Source of the DNA: Lepidodermella squamata
Lineage: Eukaryota; Gastrotricha
Direction of reading: 5' to 3'
DNA: 64,000 nt
NCBI GenBank assembly: GCA_047495785.1
Contig: JBLDXI010000042.1
Span: 2,170,001 to 2,234,000 of the forward strand
A program made the position numbers and the translations under genes. Below are positions 54,601-64,000 of this stretch, in pieces. The notes beneath the pieces are model-generated. The model was given only the letters and a program-made list of their open reading frames with translations, did not search any database and was not told the origin of the DNA. Position 1 is the first letter of the stretch. Each line of letters begins with the position of its first letter.

Positions 54601-55236
54601 ATGCAAACTTTCGACATCAATGTTTCAGTTTCAAACGTTGTCGCTACTTTCCACGCTGGATGCACTATTGATTTAAAGCATCTGGCTAATCACGGAGTTA
54701 ACACATATCATGATAGCAGAAAAATCCCTGTTTCAACTAAGATTCGATTTCCCTCTGGTGCCACTGCAATGGTTTACAGCAGCGGTAATGTTATTGTCAT
54801 CGGCGGCAGGGGATCGCGAAATGTTCCAGAGTTCGAGTCTCAGGCGTTCCTAATCATGCTAAAGCTAAAAAAGTGGATGTCATCGTCTGAAATATCTTTC
54901 AATAATTTCAAGATACAAAATATTGTCATCACCGGACAGTTACCCTTCCGGTTTTCAAACATTTCATCGCTTTACTCTAGTCTCTCATCACTGCCAGGAC
55001 TACGAGTAGTTTACATACCAGAATCATTCTGCGCTATGCGAATCACTTTGAACAATAAGAAGATAAGCTTCTTCCCGAGTTCTCACAAGTTTAACATTCT
55101 CGGCGTTGATAGCATAGATCAAGGATTATCTATTATTCAGTCCTTTGCTCAGCTGTGTATCAACATCTACGAGAAGGATCTATCAGACCTTACCCTGACC
55201 AAAGAAGATCTGGATTTTCTATTTGGCAATATTTGA
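54601..55236 (+). CDS. TATA-binding-protein-like protein
   Basis: The single-exon 211-codon frame has two TBP-type repeats. Repeat 1 (residues ~6-90) has SNVVATFHAGCTIDLKHLA, then a strand-rich part ending TAMVYSSGNVIVIGG, matching the TBP pattern N-x-V-[AS]-T-x-x-x-G-C-x-[IL]-DL and SSGK/N-x-V-x-x-GG. Repeat 2 (~98-195) has NNFKIQNIVITGQLPF, LPGLRVVYIP and a degenerate strand pair. TBP binds and bends TATA boxes to start transcription. At the DNA-intercalating positions repeat 1 has Tyr for Phe and repeat 2 is altered, so DNA specificity may differ. It starts with no gap after the kinase stop. AATAAA at 55,247 is a poly(A) signal. Confidence 0.85.
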   Translation: MQTFDINVSVSNVVATFHAGCTIDLKHLANHGVNTYHDSRKIPVSTKIRFPSGATAMVYSSGNVIVIGGRGSRNVPEFESQAFLIMLKLKKWMSSSEISFNNFKIQNIVITGQLPFRFSNISSLYSSLSSLPGLRVVYIPESFCAMRITLNNKKISFFPSSHKFNILGVDSIDQGLSIIQSFAQLCINIYEKDLSDLTLTKEDLDFLFGNI

Positions 55237-55295
55237 GTTGGTACAAATAAAAAATCGACCCTCCGCTGATCACCCGTGTTTTATTTTTCTAATGT

Positions 55296-55395
55296 TCCGA
55301 TTTTCAACCTAAATTTTCAAAAAGTACCGATTTTTCATTCACTTTTCATTCCCAACTAATTTACGCATTTTTTACTCGAACTAACTAATACTACT
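55296..55395 (-). repeat. Polinton right terminal inverted repeat
   Basis: It is the reverse complement of the left end, identical over the outer ~78 nt. Confidence 0.9.
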
Positions 55396-56798
55396 CCCGC
55401 ATTCATTCTTTCCATTTCAAGCAGCGACAAAAATCCACGTATCACATGGGCAATTTTGGACAGTTTGATCACAAGTGTTTGAACATGCACCGGCTAATTT
55501 AAGGTGGTAGCGATATAATAAATACTTACGTCTTAAGCTGTTCAGCGAATTTCAACGCCTACGGTGTATATTTTACGTTTTACGCCCATGCTTTTATTTT
55601 GACAGAACTTGAACAAAGTTACAATTTTCCAGACACACAGACAATTTCAAGACAGACAAACTATTTATCGACTCGTCGTATAAGACTAAAACAGTCGTGA
55701 GGATCCATACTGTCGGTGGTGACTCATGGCGGCTTAGAATAATGAGGTTGTTATTCTTGAACCAAGCCTATTGACCTATTTCCCGAGTTCCTGCGAGTAA
55801 ACTTTGGCAGCTAATCGTCAAACAGGCAATGGTGATTATGATCTCCGAATTCTTACTTCTGCTCATCTACTTTTACCAGCCCCGGCTCAACGTCAATGCT
55901 TTGAGCTGGGTTTGCCAGCTTTAACGGCAACGGTGGTCGAGCAATATGAAATACAAGCTGAGCAGCCAAAGACAATTTCGGATTTTCGATTTTTTTTCTT
56001 TCGAAGAAAGTTTTTTCCTGTGTCAATTTCATCGATGACGATTATTGGATCCCCTAGGTGTTCTTACTTTTCTAGAGGATTTTTGAATTTTCAAAATTCA
56101 GACTTCCAGGAGGTTTCCATCCACCTCAAAAGATAGGAGACCCTGAAGTTAGGTTGACGTGGTAGCACTAGCTTGATTCCATAGAAAAAATTTAAAATCT
56201 GACAAGATTCCTCACCTCAGATTACCTAAAAGAAAATCTGACTGCGCATATAAGAAGATAACATCGGAAATTAGTGGGCGAAGAACTGTCAATTGATTGC
56301 ATTAAACCGAATTTTTTCGGCGCGCATTTTTCGAAATTAGCAATTTTTAGCCGTAAACTTTGAAGTCCATTTTCTCAGCAACCCTGATGACTATCAACTT
56401 CCTTTAGATATCTTTCGACTCCTCATTCATTGATCTTGAAAGCTGCATCAAAATCTCGCAATGTCAAAAGTTTCGCCAAACCCAATTTTTCACTTAACGG
56501 TCATACTGATAGAAAAATTCTTCTTCAATTATTTTGCAGGAAAAATCAAACGATTCAAATCGAAAAATACCTGCAGAAGTGACAAATTTATTGACTCTTC
56601 GTTCACGTAAGAAGATTCTACTTTTACTTGTCAACTTCAGACTGAAACTCGCTGAAACTTGACAACCCTTAGCTTGCTTTTTTACTTTTCAAGTAATTCA
56701 ACTGCGAAACTGCGATATGAATTTTATTCAGCGAAAAATGAGCAATTCACACATCTCATCTTAAAATTAGAAATAAAGTACATATCTGCAAACATTTC
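55396..56798. other. right flank of the Polinton, no gene supported
   Basis: The sequence does not continue gene D and shows no recognised protein. A 110-codon plus-strand frame at 55,804-56,136 has no ATG start or similarity I recognise. Confidence 0.4.
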
Positions 56799-57086
56799 TC
56801 AATAGAAACCATCTCTTGCTGCTTTCGAGTCGGCCATTTTCTCGATTTTAGGTCCGACGAGTCGGCGAACAGCCGCTCGCGTCCGGCCATTATCGCGAAC
56901 AAATTCGTCCAGCAATTTTCGTGCCTCCGTTTTCGGCTTAGGTTTGTTCATCAGGATAGCAGTATTATATGGCGATGTTTGCTTCAGAATCAAATCGTTG
57001 ATGTCGAATAGGACTTGATAGCTGCTAGCTACTCCGACTTCGAGTAAAATCAAGGCGAGGATGAAGGAAATAGACTTAGAAATCAT
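56799..57086 (-). CDS. Small secreted protein (95 aa)
   Basis: The ATG at 57,086 opens a clear signal peptide (MISKSISFILALILLEVGVAS), followed by a short hydrophilic chain rich in Lys/Arg (KPKPKTEARKLLDEFVRDNGRTRAAVRRLVGPKIEKM). The mature part has no Cys. It could be a secreted peptide precursor. I do not recognise the family, and the gene may have further exons. Confidence 0.45.
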   Translation of the reverse strand: MISKSISFILALILLEVGVASSYQVLFDINDLILKQTSPYNTAILMNKPKPKTEARKLLDEFVRDNGRTRAAVRRLVGPKIEKMADSKAARDGFY

Positions 57087-57595
57087 TCTTGCTGAAACTG
57101 TCTTTAAAAAAATAATTCGGATAGGTTCTACAGAATTTAAAATTTTGTGTAAGTGTAAGTACTGCTTCTATCGATGATGATATTATAAAAGACACAAATT
57201 ATTAGGCGTCTTGACACTTGTGGCACGTTTAACAATTATTCATGCGTGCCTTGCTCTTTGAAATTAATGAAGCGCGGATGTGATCGTCCTCGTTTCCTGC
57301 ACGTCAAATTTCTGCACACATTAGTCATATGGTGATAGCTTGCAATAGACATAATAATATGTTGATACCTGATACCTACATCTTTTACTGAAAATACAAA
57401 TTGCGCATCAGCAAGGGCTTGACGATGGTTTATGACGGAAACAAAATCGCCGTCGGATCCTTTTGAGAAAATCAATGTTGAAGATGAGTGGAAATTATCA
57501 AACTGACAATTGTCCCATTTCATGAATTTTTTCGAGGTTATAGTTATGAACTCGAGAAATTGATCATATAAGCCGCAGAAATTTGACATTCCCTA

Positions 57596-57787
57596 CAGGG
57601 TGGCCAAAACGAGCCGCAGGGAGCGAAGTTCATTGACTGAAGTGCGCATCAAATTAATGAGGAGCTTCCAGAAATTGAAGAATTTCAAGCATTCTTTTGC
57701 CCATGAAACTACTCAATTTCTCGAAACTCTTAATTAAATTGATGCGCACTCCAGCCAATGAACTTGCGGCTCTTTTTGGCCACCCTG
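57596..57787. mobile_element. mariner-type MITE (192 bp)
   Basis: The ends are CAGGGTGGCCAAAA with the exact complement at the other side, flanked by TA on both sides. TA duplication and the CAGGG start fit Tc1/mariner-derived MITEs. Confidence 0.8.
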
Positions 57788-57898
57788 TACTTCAAACAGA
57801 AGATGAAAGCTCTATAGGCCCAAGTCTTTGAATATTAAATCTTGTGACGCGGCCGAATATTTTTGGTAAATAAAAAAAAGCAGCGCGCCAGGTAAAAG

Positions 57899-58497
57899 CG
57901 TCCGGTTTAGAGCGAATACGGGCTTAGAAAGTCCAGCTTGGAAAACTGAGCTTAGAATTATGATAATATCTTTAATAGTGGAACTGAGATATGCATATTA
58001 ATCTACGTATTGTCCCAACATGTTCATTTTAATAACTATTCCATAGAGAATAGAGTTACCAGAGATGAAACTCCCATAGGAAACTTCAATCTTTTAAAAG
58101 CCTAAAACTGGGTGAAAACCGTTCTTTTCCGAGAGGGTTGTGATCGAAGGAAGAGCGTAAATTTGAGATTTCTTTTACGCAACAATGAACGACCCGATAA
58201 CGCGCCAATTTTTACCTGGCGTTAGCCATACCTGAGAGCTACCTGTGGTATAAAAATTGGCCCGCCAGGATCCTTTCAGGAATGTTCAGGAATGTTTCAG
58301 GATTCTAAGGTTGCACTTTTCTTTCGATCACAACCCAGTAATCTATGTGGCGTAGTACGTCAAATGTGTAAACCGGACTTTTTACCCTCCCCACGCTTGA
58401 AAATCGCTCCGAATTAGAAAAAGTCCGGTTTAGACGACAAAATTTTGATGTGAAGTCCATGTTTTCTGCACGACACACTGAAAATCGTCCGGTTTAG
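57899..58497. repeat. dispersed GTCCGGTTTAG motifs
   Basis: The motif occurs at ~57,900, ~58,423 and ~58,487 on plus and at ~58,367 on minus. It looks like pieces of a degraded inverted-repeat element; limits are unclear. Confidence 0.4.
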
Positions 58498-59404
58498 GCG
58501 ACTCCGATATACACAGCCTTGCGTAACATTTTCATATTTTGAGACATTCGAATGCGAGTTTTCAGCTGAGAAAGCGATTATTGATAGATAAAATATCGGC
58601 TGATAGATGAAAGCTCTGTGAAATATACATCTTTTGGTGTAGCAAACATGAAGGTTGTAGGTAAAAGGATTAGCTTTCTTTCGTTAGAATTTAACTGCTA
58701 AGAAGGAAATAAAATGGCTATTATTTTATCTTTTACCGGAAATTCATGCAGATGAAAAATTCTCATTGGCTTTTTCATGCAGGAGCAATTGAAGCTGGGA
58801 CTAATGATGACTCTCTTTTCATCGTCACGTCGCGATTTAGACAGAGGTGGCATTTTTATTTCAATTTATTTATTCCATACTAATACACAGGGATATGCAT
58901 CTGTAGCTCCAGATTGTGCGCAAGTAGGAGTGGGATTACTCTATGGCTAGCCATGGATTCCCTTATTATAGGCAATCCTATTCAAATTAGTGATTTTCCT
59001 ATATTATACTTCAAATTTCATCGTAAATGAGACACATCAGTGCCATTTTCGTCAATTTTTTTCTCCTCCTCTCTCTTATCTGGAAACTTGACCTGGAGAC
59101 TGACTGTGAGCGAGAAGAGCGAGCAGATACATTGTTAAACCCAGTCGTAAGAAAAGATGAATAAAATTTCAATTATCATGTTTTATTTAAATAAACCGTT
59201 CGGAGTGCAGGTGTATGCCAGCCCGAGGGCACCAAGCATGTAGAAGTGTATATAGGGTGTGGATAATAATATAAAGAACGGAGAGAGACTAGGTGATTCT
59301 ACCTGATGAATAAAACTGATGGCTATATACAGCTACACCATGTAAAATGAATAAGCAATAACGGGCATTGTCAAATCCAGGGTGCAACATAAAATAGTGG
59401 TGAA
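58498..59404. other. non-coding stretch
   Basis: No gene or transposon ends were recognised. Confidence 0.35.
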
Positions 59405-60429
59405 CATAGACAACTCTATACAGATCGGAAACTAGCGATCTTCCTATAATAAATAAATTCACACCAAAACGTGAAAAAGTGGGCACGCGACCTTCATTTT
59501 TATTCACTCATCGCCCTATCCGGCCATTGTAATTTTTCCGATTTTTAATTATTTTCTAAAATTCCCTGAGAAAATGTTTCATTTCCGACAAATTTCAAAC
59601 AAATTTTCCGGAATACTAGAAGCGCTCCTCTATCGAATGAGTCCCGTCTCATGAGACGGTTTTTTTTCTAACTTTTTTAAAATTATCTCAAAGTTGGTCA
59701 CTTTTACGAAAAATCGCCATTTCAAGAGTCTTTCAGGACGGTAAAATTTTTCATTTTAAGTCGAAAAATTCCGAAAAAAATACTATGATCTTATTCGATT
59801 TTTGCTCTATCCAAAGATATAAACTTGAGCGAATCAGAATTTTTTTCGAATTTCGCGAAATTTTCTGACTTGAAATATTGGGATTTTGCGTGATACTGCT
59901 AAGTCTAAAAATAGCTATTAGGTTTTTTGTAGCTATTTTTAGCTCGCTCAAAGTATTATCAAGCGAATGCAAATTTCGCGAAATTCGAAAAAAATTCTGA
60001 TTCGCTCAAGTTTATATCTTTGGATAGAGCAAAAATCGAATAAGATCATAGTATTTTTTTCGGAATTTTTCGACTTAAAATGAAAAATTTTACCGTCCTG
60101 AAAGACTCTTGAAATGGCGATTTTTCGTAAAAGTGACCAACTTTGAGATAATTTTAAAAAAGTTAGAAAAAAAACCGTCTCATGAGACGGGACTCATTCG
60201 ATAGAGGAGCGCTTCTAGTATTCCGGAAAATTTGTTTGAAATTTGTCGGAAATGAAACATTTTCTCAGGGAATTTTAGAAAATAATTAAAAATCGGAAAA
60301 ATTACAATGGCCGGATAGGGCGATGAGTGAATAAAAATGAAGGTCGCGTGCCCACTTTTTCACGTTTTGGTGTGAATTTATTTATTATAGGAAGATCGCT
60401 AGTTTCCGATCTGTATAGAGTTGTCTATG
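59405..60429. repeat. ~1-kb near-perfect palindrome (459-nt arms, 107-nt spacer)
   Basis: The left arm 59405-59863 and right arm 59971-60429 are reverse complements. Over the parts I compared base by base (outer ~170 nt and inner ~150 nt) they are identical, and the arms are equal in length. No coding sequence and no obvious target duplication. A transcript would fold into a long double-stranded RNA; alternatively it is a very young foldback transposon. Confidence 0.9.
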
Positions 60430-60663
60430 GTGGTGAATCACGATAAAATAACCCAACATCCTGAAATGAGAACTTAATCTCATTCCTTATTATTTTCCCA
60501 TAAGGATTTATGCGTTTTTTCAGCCAGTGATATTTTTGATGTTTGAGTCACAGTGACTAACACATAGAGAACGGAGTCATCTATGGACTCACACGTTTTA
60601 GTCGGCGAAACGTGAGGTAAAAAGCGTGCATTGCCAGAAAGACCATTTTTCCAGAGGAGCTAA

Positions 60664-63600
60664 ATGAACACTAATTTAGAAGTGCTGCCATTTGTTCTTC
60701 TGTTAGCAATTCATGTTTTAGGAGCCAACGCAGCTTGCTCCATTCCTCGATTGCCATCTACCACAAAATTGACGCTGAATGGCACGGATGCGATACTGCG
60801 GCCTTTGACGTCAGTGGAAACTGGAGTTGCAGTGGCTATCAAATGCTCGGACGATTTTTACCTAATGCCTTCCAGCCCGAGATCGGTTTCATGCAGTGCA
60901 GCTGGAAATTTCACTCCGCCCATCAGCTCATGCGTCGGAGTAGAAAGTTGGCAAATTTTCCTATATCACCTTTCGCATAAATAACGTATTCCTCATCAGG
61001 GTATCTGGAGAATTTCCGAGGCATGTGCGGAGTGTCACCAATAGGCGCCAAAGTCAGTGGAGGAAGCCTCTCATTTCAAGGGGAATATCCTTGGATGGTA
61101 TAAAATCAAGCTGGTAATACTTGCTGGTAAAAATAAATTTTCGAATTTTAGGCTAGATTGGAGATTTTCAAACCCGGTGAAATCAATCCAGTCTATTGCG
61201 TGGCTACTTTAATCGATGAAAGTTGGCTATTAACGGCGGCTCATTGCTTTCGGGAGTGGGTGGTTAGCAGGTAAATTTTCAAATTTAAGAATCTAAATTA
61301 AATTAAGAAAATTTTGAAAAAACTGAGCACTCAAATTTAAAACTTTACCGTAACAAGCCCTAATTTTGGACAAAACACGTTAAAAATTAGCCTTTCGTCT
61401 GGAAAATTTGGAAAAAATGTGGAACATTGGGGCGAAGATTCTTGATCGACTGGTAAATTTTGAGAAATTTCAGAGCTCATCCTAATTTTTAAGAAATAGG
61501 TGAAGAAACCTCTCTAAATTTGGGCATAAGGCCCCAAATTTAAACACCTCATTTGCATATGCTAATTAAACCTTACGCAAATTGTATTCGCTTTGCGCAA
61601 TTTTTCTCGTGTTTTTGGAAAGTTTTGGAAAATTTCAACCGCTGGAAAGCCCAAGAGGCGAGCTATTTTTCAGGGAAATTCGCCTCTTTGTATCAGTTTT
61701 GTAAAATTCAGGCTCAAGGTGTCCAAATAATTTAAAATATTCTTTTTCTTTTCAGCATCACAGTCACCCTAGGAGTAAGCAATTTCGGCAGTCGAAATCC
61801 TGAAGGGATGCAAAAACGCTACCCATCAATGTCGGACGTGTTCGTTCATAAGCAGTACTTCAAAACTCAATCGGGGCAATATTACGATTACGCCCTCATA
61901 AAACTTGACGATCGAGCTACAATCAACGAATTTGTCCGGCCGGTATGTTTACCATCTGGAAACGCGAGTAACGCCTTGCAATGCGAAAGGGATGCGGCGA
62001 TCGGGGGCGATGCTGACACGATAGATGGCTGTGGCTTAGTCTCAGCCGCTGGTTGGGGGAATGCGGCCAATTCTACGCTGAAAAAGATCGATCTAAGAAT
62101 TTATTCAAGATCTGACTGCATGGGGAATGGCGCTTACTCGAATTTGACGAGGATCCACGTTTGCGCTGGTCCGATTTCTAGTGGCAGTAGCAACCCAGAT
62201 ACTTGCGGTGGAGACAGTGGCGCGCCTTTGATGTGCGAAAAAAATGGCCGGGTCCACGTGATTGGGGTAGTCTCTTTCGGCCAAATGCCGTGCGGAAGTG
62301 GATGGCCGGGGGTTTATGCCCGAGTTTGCGAAGCTCTCCCATGGATTCGGGAAATTATGGGAAATTGGACCCAGGCTGATACCCGAACCCGGCTTCCACC
62401 TATTGTGAGCTTATTTTCCTTATTTATTATTTTTTTCTAATATTTCCTTGTTAGTGCACCGTGCCAGATTTCAGCAACGGTTCTGCCTCGGATTCTGACC
62501 TAGGAACCCCATTAGCTCCTATGAGTCGTGTAAATGTTGGCAAACGGGTTACATTTCGATGCAGGCCGAATTTCGGATTCTCAGAATCTCTAAACGACAC
62601 CGCCACAACGAGCATGTGCATTTCGCCTGAAGAATGGGATCCACTTCTCAACTTCAAATGCATTCGAAACTGTGAGTATAATATAATATCTCCCCCGGTC
62701 AAGTCTTTAGCCTTGAGATTTTGAATAGCTTGTGGACCTGTTCCTAATATTACTAACGGAAGGTTCGATAGCTCGAATGTTGATTTCACGGTTGGTGCGA
62801 CGAGGCAACTTCAATGCAATCCGGGTTATGCTATGCCAAATGGTGGAGTTTTGAAATGTTTGGCTAACTTCACCTGGTCGCCATTGAATATATTTTGCGA
62901 AAAAATAGGTAAGTAGAAATAATTGGTATTTTGTTTAAATTATTTTTCCTGCTTTTCTCCTGAAAAGTTTGCTCGAATTCAAAGCTTCCAGTTGTAACTA
63001 ATGGGTTCATTGAACCCGGGCCAATCGAAGTTGGCACAAGCCGGAGAATTACGTGTAAACCAGGCTATCAAATCACCGGAATCCCGACCATCACCTGCTT
63101 ATCATCCGGCAATTGGTCATCATTGACGAGCAATTGTTCAGCTATCATATTGCCTCAGGTTCAAAAAATGAAAATATATAAAAAATAGGATCGGTTCGCA
63201 CTTAAATAAGTAAACGTTTTTGTCTATTCGCACTTCCAGTAGCGGATAATTGAAAATTTCTTGCACAAAATATTCTACGCTTGAAACTAGGTATAAGGCT
63301 CATACTTCAACTGGTTGGAAAAAACGATTCCAGTGTATGCATTTTTAGCTGATAAAAGTAAGTGGAACCTTTCAGAAAGGTCGGGAAGCTCAAGATTCTG
63401 TTGTTGCCCGCAGTTTCAAGCGTAGAATATTTTGCGCAAACATTTTTAATTATCCGTTACTGGAACCCCTTCTAACTTCGAATAGTCAAAAAACCCGTAC
63501 TTACTCAAGTACGAATATCCACTCCGTAAAAAATGTTAGTAATAATTTTCAGCTCATCAGTAGCTCAACAATTTTTCCCAAGCTCAAGTTCTGTGAAGTA

Positions 63601-64000
63601 GTTTTATGATAACTTGGCAATTTTTTTACAGGGTGACGCTGAAACTGTTGGGCGCCAACTGGGTGATTCCGCTGCTAAGGGTGACTTCAAGTTTGTCAGC
63701 CAACTTCTGACTCAAAATCCCGATTTGGATGTTAACTGGGCTGACCCTCGCAATTTAACCCGTTGCCTGGTCAATGTTAGCCACGCCACGGCTTTGATTC
63801 GAGCCCTGCAATGCAACATCACTAGCGCGAGTAGGATTCGAGTTCTGAAGCTACTCCTAGATCGAGGAGCTTCACTTAATGTCACCGATGCTACTAACGG
63901 TTATTCCCCACTGATGTTGGCCGCGTTTTGGAACGATACCGATGCCGTAACACTGCTGTTGGATAAAGGGGCTGATGCAGCTTTCCAGCAGGAATTCGGA
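60664..64000 (+). CDS. Secreted trypsin-like serine protease with sushi modules, continuing into ankyrin repeats (partial)
   Basis: Exons 60664-60946, 61000-61097, 61152-61270, 61756-62404, 62455-62671, 62729-62908, 62968-63158 and 63632 to the window edge join in phase. The order is signal peptide (~1-24), CCP module, linker with Cys, S1 protease domain (TAAHCF His, YYDYALIKL Asp, CGGDSGAPL Ser, all kept), three CCP modules, then an exon starting GDAETVGRQLGDSAAKGDFKFVSQLL, which reads as ankyrin repeats (GYSPLMLAAFWNDTDAVTLLLDKGAD). The activation site appears modified, as no typical R-IVGG is visible (KVSGGSLS). CCP plus trypsin resembles complement or clotting proteases. The ankyrin part is unexpected for a secreted protein. 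The acceptor-like TTTTTCCAG lies 9 nt before the ATG. Confidence 0.85.
63193..63522. mobile_element. MITE in intron 7 of the protease gene
   Basis: Imperfect inverted repeats of ~110 nt share AAAATATTCTACGCTTGAAACT (as its complement) and CGGATAATT. The element fills most of the 473-nt intron that separates the sushi exons from the ankyrin exon. Confidence 0.65.

Larger units (their letters stand above)
32438..55395. mobile_element. Complete Polinton/Maverick element (~22.96 kb)
   Basis: The element is bounded by ~100-bp terminal inverted repeats starting AGTAGTATTAG (AG..CT ends are standard for Polintons). Between them lie the hallmark genes: protein-primed polymerase B, RVE integrase with chromodomain, adenain-like protease, FtsK/HerA-type packaging ATPase, two capsid-type proteins and further virion-type genes. 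After splicing at GT..AG sites every core gene is open, so the copy looks young and potentially functional. It also carries TBP-like, kinase, PC4-like, RING, ubiquitin-like and metallophosphoesterase genes. The expected 6-bp target duplication is not seen (TACAAA left, CCCGCA right). Confidence 0.95.

Noticed and set aside
32424-55401. CCCGCA/TGCGGG as the Polinton target duplication
   Set aside because: The two hexamers are inverted rather than direct and are not adjacent to the left end, so they are not a target-site duplication.
55804-56136. 110-codon plus-strand ORF
   Set aside because: No ATG start, no recognisable motif and Phe-rich low-complexity content.
57236-57589. 117-codon minus-strand ORF
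   Set aside because: It has a start codon, but I could not match it to a family, and possible donors and acceptors inside make the frame uncertain. Support is too weak for a gene call.

Overview
The window is animal (metazoan) nuclear DNA. It holds spliced genes with very short introns (mostly 47-60 nt, GT..AG), secreted proteins built from sushi/CCP, LamG-like, SEA and trypsin domains, and many eukaryotic transposons. I cannot name the species. The compact introns, and AG splice-acceptor-like sites a few bases before several ATGs, fit a small-intron invertebrate, possibly one that uses spliced-leader trans-splicing.

Layout. (1) 1-5.6 kb: a minus-strand R2-like non-LTR retrotransposon with a 2A-type motif at its N terminus and a lost catalytic box, then foldback/inverted-repeat elements. 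(2) 6.4-24.9 kb: a tandem segmental duplication. Each unit is a decayed prolyl-4-hydroxylase fragment followed by two paralogous cell-surface genes, A and B (signal peptide, two CCP-like modules, LamG-like module, Ser/Thr mucin stretch, SEA domain, hydrophobic GPI-type tail). A1, A2 and B2 are open; B1 has one in-frame TAG before its SEA domain. A ~2.1-kb element made of iterated GTAACGC motifs separates the units. (3) 25.0-32.4 kb: a hAT-like element with an 8-bp target duplication; gene C, whose last codons are split by an 866-bp element with a 9-bp target duplication; and gene D, cut after its first ~33 codons. (4) 32,438-55,395: a complete ~23-kb Polinton/Maverick with ~100-bp terminal inverted repeats. 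(5) 55.4-64 kb: flank with a mariner-type MITE, a ~1-kb palindrome with 459-nt arms, and a secreted trypsin-like protease with sushi modules whose reading frame runs into ankyrin repeats at the window edge.

The Polinton is the main find. It has the expected core, all open after splicing: protein-primed DNA polymerase B (10 exons), DDE integrase with chromodomain, adenain-type protease, packaging ATPase, two capsid proteins, a pVI/pX-like protein and two other virion-type proteins. It also carries two gene sets not usual for these elements. The first is a transcription set: a TATA-binding-protein homologue, a CDK-like kinase directly upstream of it (stop and start codons abut), a PC4-like DNA-binding protein, and an acidic protein with three in-register heptads resembling the RNA polymerase II CTD. 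The second is a ubiquitin set: a RING plus TRAF-type zinc-finger protein followed by six tandem paralogues that look like divergent ubiquitin-like (beta-grasp) proteins without a C-terminal Gly-Gly. A MPPED-type metallophosphoesterase lies next to them.

Element logic. At the left end the minus-strand acidic genes and the plus-strand PC4-like gene diverge from a control region with canonical TATA boxes and iterated motifs. The plus-strand replication and ubiquitin genes converge, with overlapping stop codons, on a very dense ten-gene minus-strand virion cluster with ATGA overlaps, zero- to six-base gaps and TATTTAAA-type boxes. The kinase and TBP-like genes diverge from the integrase at the right end. 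My inference is an early/late expression programme with an element-encoded initiation factor.
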